A stretch of 64,000 nt of DNA from Vibrio sp. 10N.286.49.B3 (lineage in GTDB: Bacteria > Pseudomonadota > Gammaproteobacteria > Enterobacterales > Vibrionaceae): contig NZ_MCUV01000004.1 in assembly GCF_002873395.1 (NCBI RefSeq), positions 62,001 to 126,000 on the forward strand. The letters run 5' to 3'. Positions 21,566-29,916 of the stretch are shown piece after piece. A program made the translations under genes and the position numbers. Positions within the stretch are counted from its first letter, which is position 1. Each line of letters begins with the position of its first letter. The notes under the pieces were generated by a model. The model searched no databases. It was not told the DNA's origin and was given only the letters and a program-made list of their open reading frames with translations.

Positions 21566-21612
21566 GGTGACATATATGGTGACATATATGGTGACATATA
21601 TGGTGACATAAA
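21566..21612. repeat. 12-bp tandem repeat (GGTGACATATAT x4)
   Basis: Three perfect copies and one partial copy lie in the gap between the yicC terminator and the hipBA promoter. Each contains the self-complementary ATATAT. The sequence does not match the dyads next to hipB, so it is probably a slippage repeat rather than an operator array, although a binding role is possible. Confidence 0.85.
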
Positions 21613-21668
21613 GTCGGGTTTCTTATAACCCTCCTCCCTAAAAGTCACCTTTAGATGATGAAGGGCAA

Positions 21669-21813
21669 GTGAAACTATAATTTCACAAACAAGGAAAATA
21701 AAGAAATATAGCTTCTCTTCATGTGTATCAATAAATAGTCCCCCCTATTGACCTTGCAACTAATATGTAACTATAATTTCACAAATGATAGATTAAGGAA
21801 ACTATAATTACAT
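21669..21813 (+). promoter_or_regulatory. hipBA promoter and three operator-like dyads
   Basis: Three boxes share a CTATAAT core. The first is a perfect dyad GTGAAA-CTATAA-TTTCAC; the second is ATGTAA-CTATAA-TTTCAC; the third is AGGAAA-CTATAA-TTACAT. The second contains a consensus -10 (TATAAT at 21772-21777) with TTGACC 18 bases upstream, so it is the likely promoter with an operator over the -10. The third ends just before the hipB start codon. Autorepression by HipB fits the family; binding is inferred. The remaining sequence back to 21620 shows nothing else. Confidence 0.65.
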
Positions 21814-21814
21814 T

Positions 21815-22132
21815 ATGATGAATCAAGATGCTAAAGCTAAACGCACTGCTATTATCTTTCCTAAAAATAAGCAAATTCTGAATACATTAGGGGAGAATAT
21901 AACGCTAGCAATGAAGCGACGCGGTATAACCCAGGATATGATGCACAACAGAACTGGCATATCTAAACCAACTTTACGAAAAATATCAAAAGGTGATCCC
22001 TCCGTATCTCTTGGGCACTATGTTAATGTACTTTCAGTTCTCGGTTTATTGGATGACCTCGCTAAAGTAGCATTTGATGATGAGTTTGGAAGAAAACTTC
22101 AAGATATTGAATTAATGAAGAAAAAAAGATAA
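21815..22132 (+). CDS. hipB: HipB-like XRE-family antitoxin
   Basis: The 105-residue protein has a central helix-turn-helix (LGENITLAMKRRGITQDMMHNRTGISKPTLRKISKGD, about 28-64) typical of HipB/XRE antitoxins. It lies 11 bases before the HipA-like gene. It should bind the three dyads upstream and neutralise the kinase. Two ATG codons sit side by side at the start; the only AAGGA is about 16 bases away, which is long, and the third TATAAT ends 6 bases before the first ATG, so a leaderless transcript is conceivable. The C-terminus is lysine-rich. Confidence 0.85.
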   Translation: MMNQDAKAKRTAIIFPKNKQILNTLGENITLAMKRRGITQDMMHNRTGISKPTLRKISKGDPSVSLGHYVNVLSVLGLLDDLAKVAFDDEFGRKLQDIELMKKKR

Positions 22133-22143
22133 GAGAGCCACAT

Positions 22144-23388
22144 ATGGAAATCTACGTTTATGCTGATTGGGTTGACCCAATTGATTCCATGTTCATTGGT
22201 ACATTGCGCTCCTCTGTAATCAGAGGAAAAGAACACTTCAGCTTCAACTACGATAAAGAATGGTTAACCTCCGAATATGCTCGTCAAATAGATCCCTCTT
22301 TACAATTATATATTGGAGAGCAACATGCCGAAGATGACCGAAATTTCAAAGTATTTCTAGACTCATGCCCCGATCGTTGGGGGCGTCTTCTGATGCAGCG
22401 TAGAGAAGCAGTAATAGCTCGAAATGAAAAGCGTCGAGCCCGTAAATTGTTTGAAACCGATTATCTCTTAGGAGTACATGATTCATTCCGCATGGGAGCT
22501 CTACGCTTCCGTACATCCAAAAATGGCATTTTCCTAGATAATAGTGATGATTTAGCAGCACCTGCAATCACTTGTCTACCAGAGCTACAACTGGCTGCAA
22601 ATGGTATTGAAAATACTCCCGATTTCGATAATCCTGACTACCTTAAATGGTTAAACATGCTGATATCTCCGGGCTCATCATTAGGTGGAGCTCGCCCTAA
22701 AGCCTCAATTAGAGATATAGATCAAAGCTTATGGTTAGCTAAATTCCCAAGTCGTTATGACGAGTATGATATCGGATTATGGGAGTTTATTGTGTATCAG
22801 ATGGCTTTAGATGTTGGTATCAATATGGCAGATTCAAAAATTGAAGCTATCGGGCATCATCACATCTTCTTGACCAAACGGTTCGATAGAACCGAAGATG
22901 GTAAGAGACTACACTTCAGCTCAGCAATGACTCAACTGGAGTATTTTGATGGTCATGATGACAGTGCAAGCTATCTAGAGCTCGCTGAGTTCTTAATACA
23001 GTACGGTTCTAATACCAAAGTGGATTTAGAGCAACTTTGGAAGCGTATGCTATTCAATATCATGGTATCAAATAGTGATGACCATTTGAGAAATCATGGC
23101 TTTATTCTTGATACAACTGGATGGCGACTATCCCCAGCCTATGATATTAACCCTACAATGAATGCGACTGGCTTACATCTAAATATAGACGACACAAGTA
23201 ACGCTCTTGATGTCGATCTTGCATTTGAAGTTGCAGATTACTTTCAAGTTGATGCACGAACAGCGAATGAGATTTATCAAAAAATTCTTAACGTTGTTTC
23301 CGGATGGGAGAGCCTGGCACAAAAATATGGAGCGCCAAAAGGCGAACGCGATCTTCTGAGAGGTTGTTTTATAACAGAAGAATACTAA
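22144..23388 (+). CDS. hipA: HipA-family serine/threonine kinase toxin
   Basis: HipA toxins phosphorylate aminoacyl-tRNA synthetases (GltX for E. coli HipA) and arrest growth. The 414-residue protein is full length: N-terminal subdomain with FLDSCPDRWGRLLMQRREA, the P-loop SSLGGARPK (178-186), a conserved lysine in LWLAKFPSR, the catalytic loop SNSDDHLRNHGF (309-320), and the metal-binding SPAYDIN (330-336). All expected catalytic residues are visible, so activity is plausible. The gene is in the standard antitoxin-first order and ends in a terminator shared with the convergent higBA unit. The target is not predictable from sequence. Confidence 0.9.
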   Translation: MEIYVYADWVDPIDSMFIGTLRSSVIRGKEHFSFNYDKEWLTSEYARQIDPSLQLYIGEQHAEDDRNFKVFLDSCPDRWGRLLMQRREAVIARNEKRRARKLFETDYLLGVHDSFRMGALRFRTSKNGIFLDNSDDLAAPAITCLPELQLAANGIENTPDFDNPDYLKWLNMLISPGSSLGGARPKASIRDIDQSLWLAKFPSRYDEYDIGLWEFIVYQMALDVGINMADSKIEAIGHHHIFLTKRFDRTEDGKRLHFSSAMTQLEYFDGHDDSASYLELAEFLIQYGSNTKVDLEQLWKRMLFNIMVSNSDDHLRNHGFILDTTGWRLSPAYDINPTMNATGLHLNIDDTSNALDVDLAFEVADYFQVDARTANEIYQKILNVVSGWESLAQKYGAPKGERDLLRGCFITEEY

Positions 23389-23413
23389 GCCTCTATTTTA
23401 GAGGCTTTTTTTA
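23387..23413. terminator. Terminator between hipA and higA
   Basis: AGCCTC and GAGGCT enclose a 7-base loop and are followed by eight T on the plus strand. The T run overlaps the stop end of higA on the opposite strand, so the two toxin-antitoxin units converge with no free space. Confidence 0.85.
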
Positions 23414-23836
23414 TGCACCGATAAACAGTGAAGCTGGTACACCAAAACGCGCTGATAGTGCCTTAATGTGGTTGAGCGTTAGGGAGCGCTTTCCACTCAA
23501 GATCATTGATACTGTCGATTTTGCACCAATCTCTTCTTTGAAGTCACTTAACGTCAATTGATGCTGATCGATAATAACCCTTAGCATGGCGATGCCTGGC
23601 TCTAGTTTTTCGATAGCTTGATTAAATTCACTAAACTGCTCCGCTTCTTCTTCGTATCTTTCAATCACCGGAAACATCAAGTCGATCACTGGCTGATGAG
23701 CATCATAATCTTCGATAAGTACTTCCATCGTGGCAATCAGCTCTTGATATTGCTCAGGCGAAGAGATACCACTCACCCAAGGCATAACTTGGTTCAGTTG
23801 ATTAGCGGCTTTGTCTAACACAGCGATATCTAACAT
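23411..23836 (-). CDS. higA: HigA-family antitoxin
   Basis: The 141-residue protein has an N-terminal helical dimer region and a C-terminal XRE helix-turn-helix (QLTLSDFKEEIGAKSTVSMILSGKRSLTLNHIKALSARFGVPASLF), as in the Graft-type/HigA antitoxins. It should bind and neutralise the HigB product encoded just upstream, and repress the operon through two dyads in front of higB. It starts 4 bases after higB. It has nothing in common with the neighbouring HipB beyond the DNA-binding fold. Confidence 0.9.
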   Translation of the reverse strand: MLDIAVLDKAANQLNQVMPWVSGISSPEQYQELIATMEVLIEDYDAHQPVIDLMFPVIERYEEEAEQFSEFNQAIEKLEPGIAMLRVIIDQHQLTLSDFKEEIGAKSTVSMILSGKRSLTLNHIKALSARFGVPASLFIGA

Positions 23837-23840
23837 ATTG

Positions 23841-24158
23841 TTACCTCTTCAGTTTCTTTTCACGGTATTGCTTTGTAATACGGTCGTACTCGGCATGGCT
23901 GACAATGTTCTTAATGAAGCATCGACCTCCTACAAATTCGATAAATGCAATAAGCCTTAAGTTGTTACCGCCAATGCCGATCACCCACCACTTATCAACG
24001 TATTTAAAATTGTCTAGTGACGGAAAGACTTTTCGTAGCTCATCTGGGCTTTTTGCTTTACTCTCTTTTAACACCTTGTACGTTGCATCTAGTGCATCGG
24101 AATCGTTTGGATAGAGTTTTTTCGCATTTTCAAAAGGTTGCTTACTTATAACGTGCAT
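23841..24158 (-). CDS. higB: HigB-family mRNA interferase toxin
   Basis: The 105-residue protein matches HigB toxins of the RelE fold, which cut mRNA on the ribosome. Motifs include MHVISKQPFENAKKLYP, DKWWVIGIGGNNLRLIAFIEF and the C-terminal CFIKNIVSHAEYDRITKQYREKK, with the basic and His residues expected at the active site. The toxin-before-antitoxin order is typical of hig modules. The promoter and two inverted repeats lie directly upstream. Higher confidence comes from the complete toxin-antitoxin pair. Confidence 0.92.
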   Translation of the reverse strand: MHVISKQPFENAKKLYPNDSDALDATYKVLKESKAKSPDELRKVFPSLDNFKYVDKWWVIGIGGNNLRLIAFIEFVGGRCFIKNIVSHAEYDRITKQYREKKLKR

Positions 24159-24172
24159 GTACTATCCAGTTT

Positions 24173-24227
24173 GTTCACTATATGGGAACACTATACCTAA
24201 ACCAAGCTTAGTTCACAATATGTGAAC
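24173..24227 (-). promoter_or_regulatory. higBA promoter with two HigA-type operators
   Basis: Two 17-base dyads are present: a perfect GTTCAC-AATAT-GTGAAC (24211-24227) and an imperfect GTTCAC-TATAT-GGGAAC (24173-24189). On the minus strand, TTGTGA inside the first dyad is 17 bases from TATAGT (24190-24195), which directly precedes the second dyad. The operators therefore cover the -35 and the start point, a classic autorepression layout. Binding by HigA is inferred. Between here and 24380 the sequence is AT-rich with no recognised feature. Confidence 0.75.
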
Positions 24228-24380
24228 GCCAAGGCGTAACCAAAATGGATAGCTGGATAATCAATGGTGGTCAAATCGGTGGTTAAAAATGTAAATTAAA
24301 GAAAATAGCAACCTCAACCACATGATTTAAAACAGGTTAACTATTGCAACCCACATTCAGATCCAAAACATCGAATAATT

Positions 24381-24743
24381 TTATTGCTGTTTTTTATGCT
24401 CTATCTCTAACTCTTTTTTCTGCCTATCCTTTACCGTTCCCCAAGTTTCACCCTCTTCCCTTTCTGTTACTCTCTCTTTGTATTTTTTTACCGCTCGCTC
24501 CATAACTCTACTTTTATCTATATGACCCGATAAATCTAAATGCTCTAATGTACAAGCAATATCCCACAATAGATCCCCGAGTTCATCTTCAAGATAACAT
24601 TGACGATTAGAGTGAATTTCTTCTTTCACTTCTTCGACTTCTTCAACTAAACCATTCAGATATGTTTCAGCACCTTTATACCAGTCACCTTGTAGATCTC
24701 TCTGAGCTTTAACCGTTGCAATTTCTTGTAATTTTTTAAACAT
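24381..24743 (-). CDS. MazG-like nucleotide pyrophosphohydrolase
   Basis: The 120-residue protein is a single all-alpha NTP pyrophosphohydrolase domain. The acidic metal-binding signature is visible as EEVEEVKEEI followed by YLEDELGDLLWDIAC, the EExxE...ExxD pattern of MazG-type enzymes. Such enzymes hydrolyse (d)NTPs or modified nucleotides to monophosphates. It is too short to be the two-domain housekeeping MazG. The C-terminus is charged (KKELEIEHKKQQ). It diverges from the cytosine methylase, with about 130 bases between. A house-cleaning or defence-linked role is a guess. Confidence 0.8.
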   Translation of the reverse strand: MFKKLQEIATVKAQRDLQGDWYKGAETYLNGLVEEVEEVKEEIHSNRQCYLEDELGDLLWDIACTLEHLDLSGHIDKSRVMERAVKKYKERVTEREEGETWGTVKDRQKKELEIEHKKQQ

Positions 24744-24816
24744 CGATAGCCTTCACCATAAGTAAACATCTCTTGAATATTAACATTAGTTACCTCAACA
24801 CTAAGCAAAAAAAACT

Positions 24817-24844
24817 GGCCTTATATACAGTTCATCGTTATAAT
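24817..24844 (+). promoter_or_regulatory. Putative promoter of the M.HaeIII-like methylase, with a GGCC site
   Basis: A perfect TATAAT lies about 30 bases before the methylase start. At the -35 distance (17-base spacing) the hexamer is TGGCCT, poor for sigma-70, and it contains GGCC, the predicted target of the enzyme. Methylation of this site could therefore influence its own transcription. The -10 is convincing; the control idea is inference. Confidence 0.45.
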
Positions 24845-24875
24845 CTACCTCATATTTAATAAATAGGTAAAAGAC

Positions 24876-25859
24876 ATGTCTAAGAATATTGTTTCATTTT
24901 TTGCAGGTGCTGGCGGCTTAGATCTTGGTTTTGAAAATGCAGGATTTAATGTCACTTGGGCAAATGAATATGATAAGGATATCTGGGCTACTTATAAAAA
25001 AAATCACCCAAATACTCAATTAGATCAGCGAAGTATCACAGATATTAATGCAGATGAGGTTCCTGAATGCGATGGCATCATTGGGGGTCCACCATGTCAA
25101 AGCTGGAGCGAAGCCGGTGCTCAACGCGGAATTAAAGATCAAAGAGGTCAGCTATTTTTTGATTTTATTCGTATTCTTGAGGCAAAGAAACCAAAGTTCT
25201 TCCTTGCTGAAAACGTAAGTGGTATGCAGCATGCTAGACACAAAGAAGCTCTTGATAATATTAAGGTAATGTTTAAAGAAGCTGGCTATGATCTTAATAT
25301 AAAAATGATGAATGCCGTGGACTATGGCGCAGCTCAAGATAGAAAACGTGTCATCTTTATCGGCTTTAGAAGTGATTTAAACGTTAAGTACACCTTTCCT
25401 GAGCCAATCGCAAAAGATGAACGCCTAGCTCTGAAAGACATTATCTTAGACCTAGATGGCTCAGCAATGCCAGCCCTTGATAAACAAAAGCCAAACCCGG
25501 ATGTGAAGATTCTTAATCATGAGTTTATGATTGGAGGCTTCTCTACTATGTTTATGTCTCGTAATAGAGTTAGAACTTGGGATGAGCCATCTTTTACCAT
25601 TCAAGCCGGTGGACGACATGCACCTATTCACCCTAGCGCTCCAAAAATGGAAAAAGTAGAGAAAGATAAGTTTAAATTTATTGAAGGACATGAGTATAGA
25701 AGACTTAGTGTTCGAGAGTGTGCTCGTATTCAAGGCTTCCCTAATGACTTTGAATTTATATATAAGAATGTTGCTGCTGGCTATAAAATGATCGGTAATG
25801 CTGTCGCTGTACCCTTTGCTAAAGCTCTAGCAATCAGCATTAAAGAGCACCTTAAATAA
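24876..25859 (+). CDS. DNA (cytosine-5) methyltransferase, M.HaeIII-like (predicted GGCC)
   Basis: The 327-residue enzyme has the ordered cytosine-5 methylase motifs: FAGAGGLDLGF (I), GGPPCQSWSE with catalytic Cys74 (IV), AENV (VI), QDRKRV (VIII), RLSVRECARIQGFP (IX) and GNAV (X). It resembles M.HaeIII throughout, including the target-recognition region: FSTMFMSRNRVRTWDEPSFT and the following IQAGGRHAPIHPSAP correspond to the equivalent M.HaeIII segment. Recognition of GGCC is therefore likely. No restriction enzyme gene is adjacent: upstream is a divergent MazG-like gene and downstream an outer-membrane barrel. It is probably an orphan methylase, perhaps a relic or an epigenetic regulator. 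Confidence 0.9.
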   Translation: MSKNIVSFFAGAGGLDLGFENAGFNVTWANEYDKDIWATYKKNHPNTQLDQRSITDINADEVPECDGIIGGPPCQSWSEAGAQRGIKDQRGQLFFDFIRILEAKKPKFFLAENVSGMQHARHKEALDNIKVMFKEAGYDLNIKMMNAVDYGAAQDRKRVIFIGFRSDLNVKYTFPEPIAKDERLALKDIILDLDGSAMPALDKQKPNPDVKILNHEFMIGGFSTMFMSRNRVRTWDEPSFTIQAGGRHAPIHPSAPKMEKVEKDKFKFIEGHEYRRLSVRECARIQGFPNDFEFIYKNVAAGYKMIGNAVAVPFAKALAISIKEHLK

Positions 25860-25956
25860 GAAAGGGAACAATTCTGGCATGAAATGACCTAGCAGCGATT
25901 ACCAATATCCGCACAATTCTTTGCTCAAAAATTAACGATAAAAAGAATTACAAATT

Positions 25957-26646
25957 ATGAAAAAAACCATTCTTGCTGTAGCGCTTGCTGCTGCTTCTAC
26001 TTTCGCTTCAGCTTCTGAAGGTTTAACCAAATTCAGCCCAGCATACGCAGGTAGCAAAGTGGGCTTTAGTGCTTCAAGTGCTAAGCATTTAGATAGCCAT
26101 AATGCAGGGATTCAAGTGGGTAACGGTATCGTTGCGGGTACTTTTAACTACTCTGACATTGAAGATTTCACTACCCTAAACCTTGGTCTTAAGTTTAATG
26201 CTGACGGCTTTTTTGGTGGCCTAAACTACGATATCGATTCTGATTTTCACTACTCTTATCGTAACTCTTATTATTCTGAATCTCTCGATCCAAAACTAGG
26301 CTTTCACTTAGGTTATGAGTTTAACCCTAACCTTTACGTGATGTGGGCGCGTAGTGCGCTTGAGTGGAACTATGTTGATAGTAATTTGCGAGGTCATCTT
26401 GAATTCGTAGTGAATAACCTAGTGGTTGGCACTCAATTCCAACTGGCTGATAATCTATATGGTCACGGTATCTTTGGTATGAGCATGTACTCTGAAGATT
26501 CTAAATACGGCTATAGCTACACAGATAACAGCGCTATCATAGGCTTTGGTATTGAGTACTTAGCAAATAGTGGTTTCTATGCGGGTGCTAACCTAACACA
26601 CGTTGATGAATCAACCGTTAGCTTTGGCTTCGGCTACATGTTCTAA
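25957..26646 (+). CDS. Small outer-membrane beta-barrel protein
   Basis: The 229-residue product has a clear signal peptide (MKKTILAVALAAASTFASA, cleavage after ASA). A series of alternating aromatic/polar strands follows and ends in FGFGYMF, the C-terminal phenylalanine signature for BAM-dependent insertion. This predicts an 8- to 10-strand barrel in the outer membrane. Repeated tyrosine- and serine-rich turns (YSYRNSYYSES) look like surface loops. The family is not recognised; a porin-like or adhesive function cannot be told apart. A long bidirectional terminator follows. Confidence 0.75.
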   Translation: MKKTILAVALAAASTFASASEGLTKFSPAYAGSKVGFSASSAKHLDSHNAGIQVGNGIVAGTFNYSDIEDFTTLNLGLKFNADGFFGGLNYDIDSDFHYSYRNSYYSESLDPKLGFHLGYEFNPNLYVMWARSALEWNYVDSNLRGHLEFVVNNLVVGTQFQLADNLYGHGIFGMSMYSEDSKYGYSYTDNSAIIGFGIEYLANSGFYAGANLTHVDESTVSFGFGYMF

Positions 26647-26701
26647 ATTTGGCTTTCCGTTCTCACTTGTTTATTCATAGATAAGTGAGGATTGATGCCA
26701 T

Positions 26702-26763
26702 AAAAAACGCCACCCTCTTCTGATTTAACTACAACGAGTTAATCTAAAGAGGGTGGCGTTTTT
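26702..26763. terminator. Long bidirectional terminator
   Basis: AAAACGCCACCCTCTT pairs with AAGAGGGTGGCGTTTT, and the interior can extend pairing through GATTTAACT / AGTTAATC around an ACAACG loop. A and T runs flank both sides. It serves the barrel gene on the plus strand and can also act on the convergent dnaJ transcript. Confidence 0.9.
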
Positions 26764-26828
26764 ACAGCTTGCTACTTACATCATCTAGCGCACTAATGAT
26801 GCGACGATGACAAAAGTTATAGCAAAAC

Positions 26829-27713
26829 CTACGATAGTGTCGCTTGCAGTTGTTCGAGTAGTGAACGTTGCTCATCAGTTAGATTGGTTGGCGTCTGCAC
26901 TTTCATCTTCACAAACAAATCGCCCACTTCGCCTTTACGGTTCGTTACGCCTTTGCCGGTAATTTTGAACTTACGTCCGGTCTGAGTACCCGCTGGCACT
27001 TTCAGTTTAAAGCGACTATCAATCACGTTCACTTCGGCTTCACCACCTAATGCGGCTGTCGCCATATCAATCGTCACGTTGCAGATAAGGTCGTTCTCTT
27101 CACGCTCTAAAAACGCATGGGCACGCGTGGTGATGTTAAGCAGTAAGTCACCAGAAGGACCGCCATTGATGCCTGCGCCGCCTTTGCCAGAGAAGCGGAT
27201 TTTCTCGCCATCTTTAATGCCTGCAGGGATCTTAACGTTGATTTTTTTATGCTCACCATTAATTGGTAGCTCAACGACTTTTTCAATCCCTTGAATAGCA
27301 TCAACAAAATCGATGGTAAAGGTGAATTCACGATCTTGACCTTTTTGTGGACGAGGACGACCGCGACCTTGAGAAAAGATGTCATTAAAGCCACCAAATC
27401 CACCGCCGCCGAACATATCTTCAAATCCGCCGCCATGACCACCGAAGCCACCGTGACCGCCAAATCCGCCGCGTCCTTGTCCACCGTTTTCAAAGGCAGC
27501 ATGACCAAACTGATCATATTGACGACGTTTATCGGCATCATTCAGCAGTTCGTACGCTTCTTTGACTTCTTTGAAACTGGCTTCTGCTGCGGCATCACCT
27601 GGATTTTTATCTGGATGGTATTTCATCGCTAGCCGTTTATAGGCTTTTTTGATGTCCTTTTCTGAGGCTCCCTTAGAGACACCTAGCACGCTGTAATAAT
27701 CTCGTTTCGACAT
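26829..27713 (-). CDS. dnaJ: Class II (zinc-finger-less) DnaJ-type co-chaperone
   Basis: The 294-residue protein has a J domain with HPD at 33-35, a glycine/phenylalanine-rich region (about 77-112) and two beta-sandwich substrate domains. The four CxxCxGxG zinc-finger repeats of classic DnaJ are absent. It is thus a class II Hsp40, like CbpA or human DNAJB proteins. It stimulates Hsp70 ATPase and delivers substrates. It follows the dnaK gene on the same strand by about 140 bases, so it is the likely partner of that DnaK. The gene symbol is generic; a dnaJ2 or cbpA label would be equally fair. Confidence 0.88.
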   Translation of the reverse strand: MSKRDYYSVLGVSKGASEKDIKKAYKRLAMKYHPDKNPGDAAAEASFKEVKEAYELLNDADKRRQYDQFGHAAFENGGQGRGGFGGHGGFGGHGGGFEDMFGGGGFGGFNDIFSQGRGRPRPQKGQDREFTFTIDFVDAIQGIEKVVELPINGEHKKINVKIPAGIKDGEKIRFSGKGGAGINGGPSGDLLLNITTRAHAFLEREENDLICNVTIDMATAALGGEAEVNVIDSRFKLKVPAGTQTGRKFKITGKGVTNRKGEVGDLFVKMKVQTPTNLTDEQRSLLEQLQATLS

Positions 27714-27854
27714 GCTAAAACCTCTTTCAATGTCTAGCTTAAATAAAAAAGGGGCGAGAGAGTTACCTCATTCGCCCTGAATAACCGTTAGCCTAACTAT
27801 TTATAGCCATAACTCAACGATTTATTACATTTAATTCAGCATTGAGCTAATACG

Positions 27855-29756
27855 TTATTTTACTTCCTCAAAATCGGCTTCCATTACATCGTCATCTGAT
27901 TTTGATTTCGACTGTGTTTCAGCACCATTGGTTTGAGTTTGTGCTTGTTGTTGAGCGATTTCCATCAGCTTTTGAGCCGCTTGCATCAACTCTTGAACTT
28001 TAGCCTCGATCGCTTCTTTGTCATCACCAGGCTTAACTTCTTCTAGTGCTGCAATAGCCGCTTCGATTTTCGCTTTCTCTTCCGCTGGAAGTGCTTCACC
28101 CGCTTCATCCATTTGCTTCTTGGTGCCGTGGATCACTTGGTCAGCTTGGTTGCGCACGTTCACCAATTCTTCAAACTTTTTATCGTCTTCTTTATTGGCT
28201 TCCGCTTCTTGAACCATGGCTTCGATTTCCGCTTCAGATAAACCACCAGAAGCTTGGATTGTGATCTTCTGCTCTTTGCCTGTCGCTTTATCTTGTGCTG
28301 ATACATTCAAGATACCATCAGCATCCAGATCAAACGTCACTTCAATTTGCGGCATGCCACGTGGAGCAGGCTGAATACCTTCTAGGTTAAATTGACCTAG
28401 CGATTTGTTGTAAGTTGCTTGTTTACGCTCACCTTGCAGAACATGAATCGTCACGGCATTTTGGTTATCTTCTGCTGTCGAGAACGTTTGATGCGCTTTG
28501 GTTGGGATGGTGGTGTTCTTCTCAACCAATTTTGTCATCACGCCACCCATGGTTTCGATACCAAAAGACAGAGGAGTAACGTCGAGTAGTAGAACGTCTT
28601 TAACGTCGCCAGCCAGTACACCACCTTGCACTGCAGCACCCATTGCAACCGCTTCATCTGGATTGACATCACGGCGAGCTTCTTTACCAAAGAATTCAGC
28701 CACTTTCGCTTGAACCATTGGCATACGGGTTTGACCACCCACTAAAATCACATCCGTAATGTCATCAATAGTCAGCTCCGCATCGGCAAGGGCAACTTTT
28801 AATGGCTCTAGTGAGCGTTGCACTAAATCTTCAACTAAAGACTCTAGCTTTGAACGTGTGACTTTAACGTTCATGTGTTTAGGACCGGTTGCATCAGCCG
28901 TGACGTAAGGAAGGTTTACGTCGGTTTGCTGCGCTGAAGAGAGTTCGATTTTCGCTTTCTCTGCCGCTTCTTTAACACGTTGCATAGCAAGAGGATCGGT
29001 TTTTAAATCAATACCCTGCTCTTTTTTAAACTCATCAACGAGGTAGTTGATCATGCGATTATCGAAGTCTTCACCACCAAGATGGGTATCACCGTTCGTT
29101 GCCAGTACTTCGAAGGTTTGGTCACCATCAACTTTGTCGATTTCGATGATAGAGATATCAAATGTACCACCACCCAGGTCATAGACTGCGATAGTGCGCT
29201 CACCCTCTTTCTTATCAAGACCGTAAGCCAGTGCGGCAGCGGTTGGTTCGTTGATGATACGTTTGACTTCAAGACCAGCGATACGACCCGCATCTTTCGT
29301 CGCTTGACGTTGTGCATCGTTAAAGTAAGCAGGAACGGTAATAACCGCACCAGTGACTTCTTCGCCTAAGAAATCTTCCGCTGTTTTCTTCATTTTTTTC
29401 AGAATTTCAGCCGATACTTGAGGAGCCGCCATTTTTTGGCCTTGCGCTTCAACCCAAGCATCACCATTGTCCGCTTTAACAATATTGAAAGGCATGATTT
29501 CGATATCACGCTGAACTTCTTCGTCTTCAAAACGACGACCGATAAGACGCTTGATCGCGAATAGTGTGTTTTGTGGGTTGGTTACTGCTTGACGTTTTGC
29601 AGGTTGACCAACCAGTGTTTCGCCATCGGTATAAGCAATAACCGATGCCGTTGTGCGCTCACCTTCCGCATTTTCAAGTACGCGTGGAACGTCGCCGTCT
29701 AATACTGAAACACAAGAATTTGTTGTTCCTAAGTCAATACCAATTATTTTACTCAT
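27855..29756 (-). CDS. dnaK: Hsp70 chaperone DnaK
   Basis: The 633-residue protein is a complete DnaK: N-terminal [28 protein letters not shown], the [16 protein letters not shown] phosphate loop, [11 protein letters not shown], the conserved hydrophobic linker VLLLDVTP, the substrate domain and an EADFEEVK tail. It folds and disaggregates proteins with ATP in the cytoplasm. The usual dnaK neighbours are grpE and zinc-finger dnaJ. Here it lies between ibpA and a class II dnaJ, so it is probably a second, stress-dedicated DnaK, although another copy cannot be shown in this window. Two hairpins precede its start. Confidence 0.95.
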   Translation of the reverse strand: MSKIIGIDLGTTNSCVSVLDGDVPRVLENAEGERTTASVIAYTDGETLVGQPAKRQAVTNPQNTLFAIKRLIGRRFEDEEVQRDIEIMPFNIVKADNGDAWVEAQGQKMAAPQVSAEILKKMKKTAEDFLGEEVTGAVITVPAYFNDAQRQATKDAGRIAGLEVKRIINEPTAAALAYGLDKKEGERTIAVYDLGGGTFDISIIEIDKVDGDQTFEVLATNGDTHLGGEDFDNRMINYLVDEFKKEQGIDLKTDPLAMQRVKEAAEKAKIELSSAQQTDVNLPYVTADATGPKHMNVKVTRSKLESLVEDLVQRSLEPLKVALADAELTIDDITDVILVGGQTRMPMVQAKVAEFFGKEARRDVNPDEAVAMGAAVQGGVLAGDVKDVLLLDVTPLSFGIETMGGVMTKLVEKNTTIPTKAHQTFSTAEDNQNAVTIHVLQGERKQATYNKSLGQFNLEGIQPAPRGMPQIEVTFDLDADGILNVSAQDKATGKEQKITIQASGGLSEAEIEAMVQEAEANKEDDKKFEELVNVRNQADQVIHGTKKQMDEAGEALPAEEKAKIEAAIAALEEVKPGDDKEAIEAKVQELMQAAQKLMEIAQQQAQTQTNGAETQSKSKSDDDVMEADFEEVK

Positions 29757-29773
29757 AATTATACCCTCGATAC

Positions 29774-29850
29774 TTGCATTAGTTTTTATAATGCAAATAT
29801 CTAAATTTAGTGTGCAGTTCCCCTAGCGCAGCGATTGATTCACTGCGCTA
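29774..29850 (-). promoter_or_regulatory. Two hairpins in the ibpA-dnaK spacer
   Basis: TAGCGCAG / CTGCGCTA (8-bp stem, 11-base loop) lies nearer ibpA, and TTGCATTA / TAATGCAA (8-bp stem, 7-base loop) nearer dnaK. On the minus strand the first is followed by GGGGAAC rather than a T run, so it is not an obvious terminator. They could be RNA processing or stability elements that set the ratio of ibpA to dnaK messages. Confidence 0.5.
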
Positions 29851-29916
29851 AACTTCAATTTTTTATTCAGCTATATGATGAAACTGAATGATTACCGAGC
29901 GATTTAGTGGTCGGTA

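Noticed and set aside
21566..21612. Possible CRISPR-like repeat array
   Set aside because: The repeats are 12 bases with no spacers between them, and no cas genes are present; it is a simple tandem repeat.
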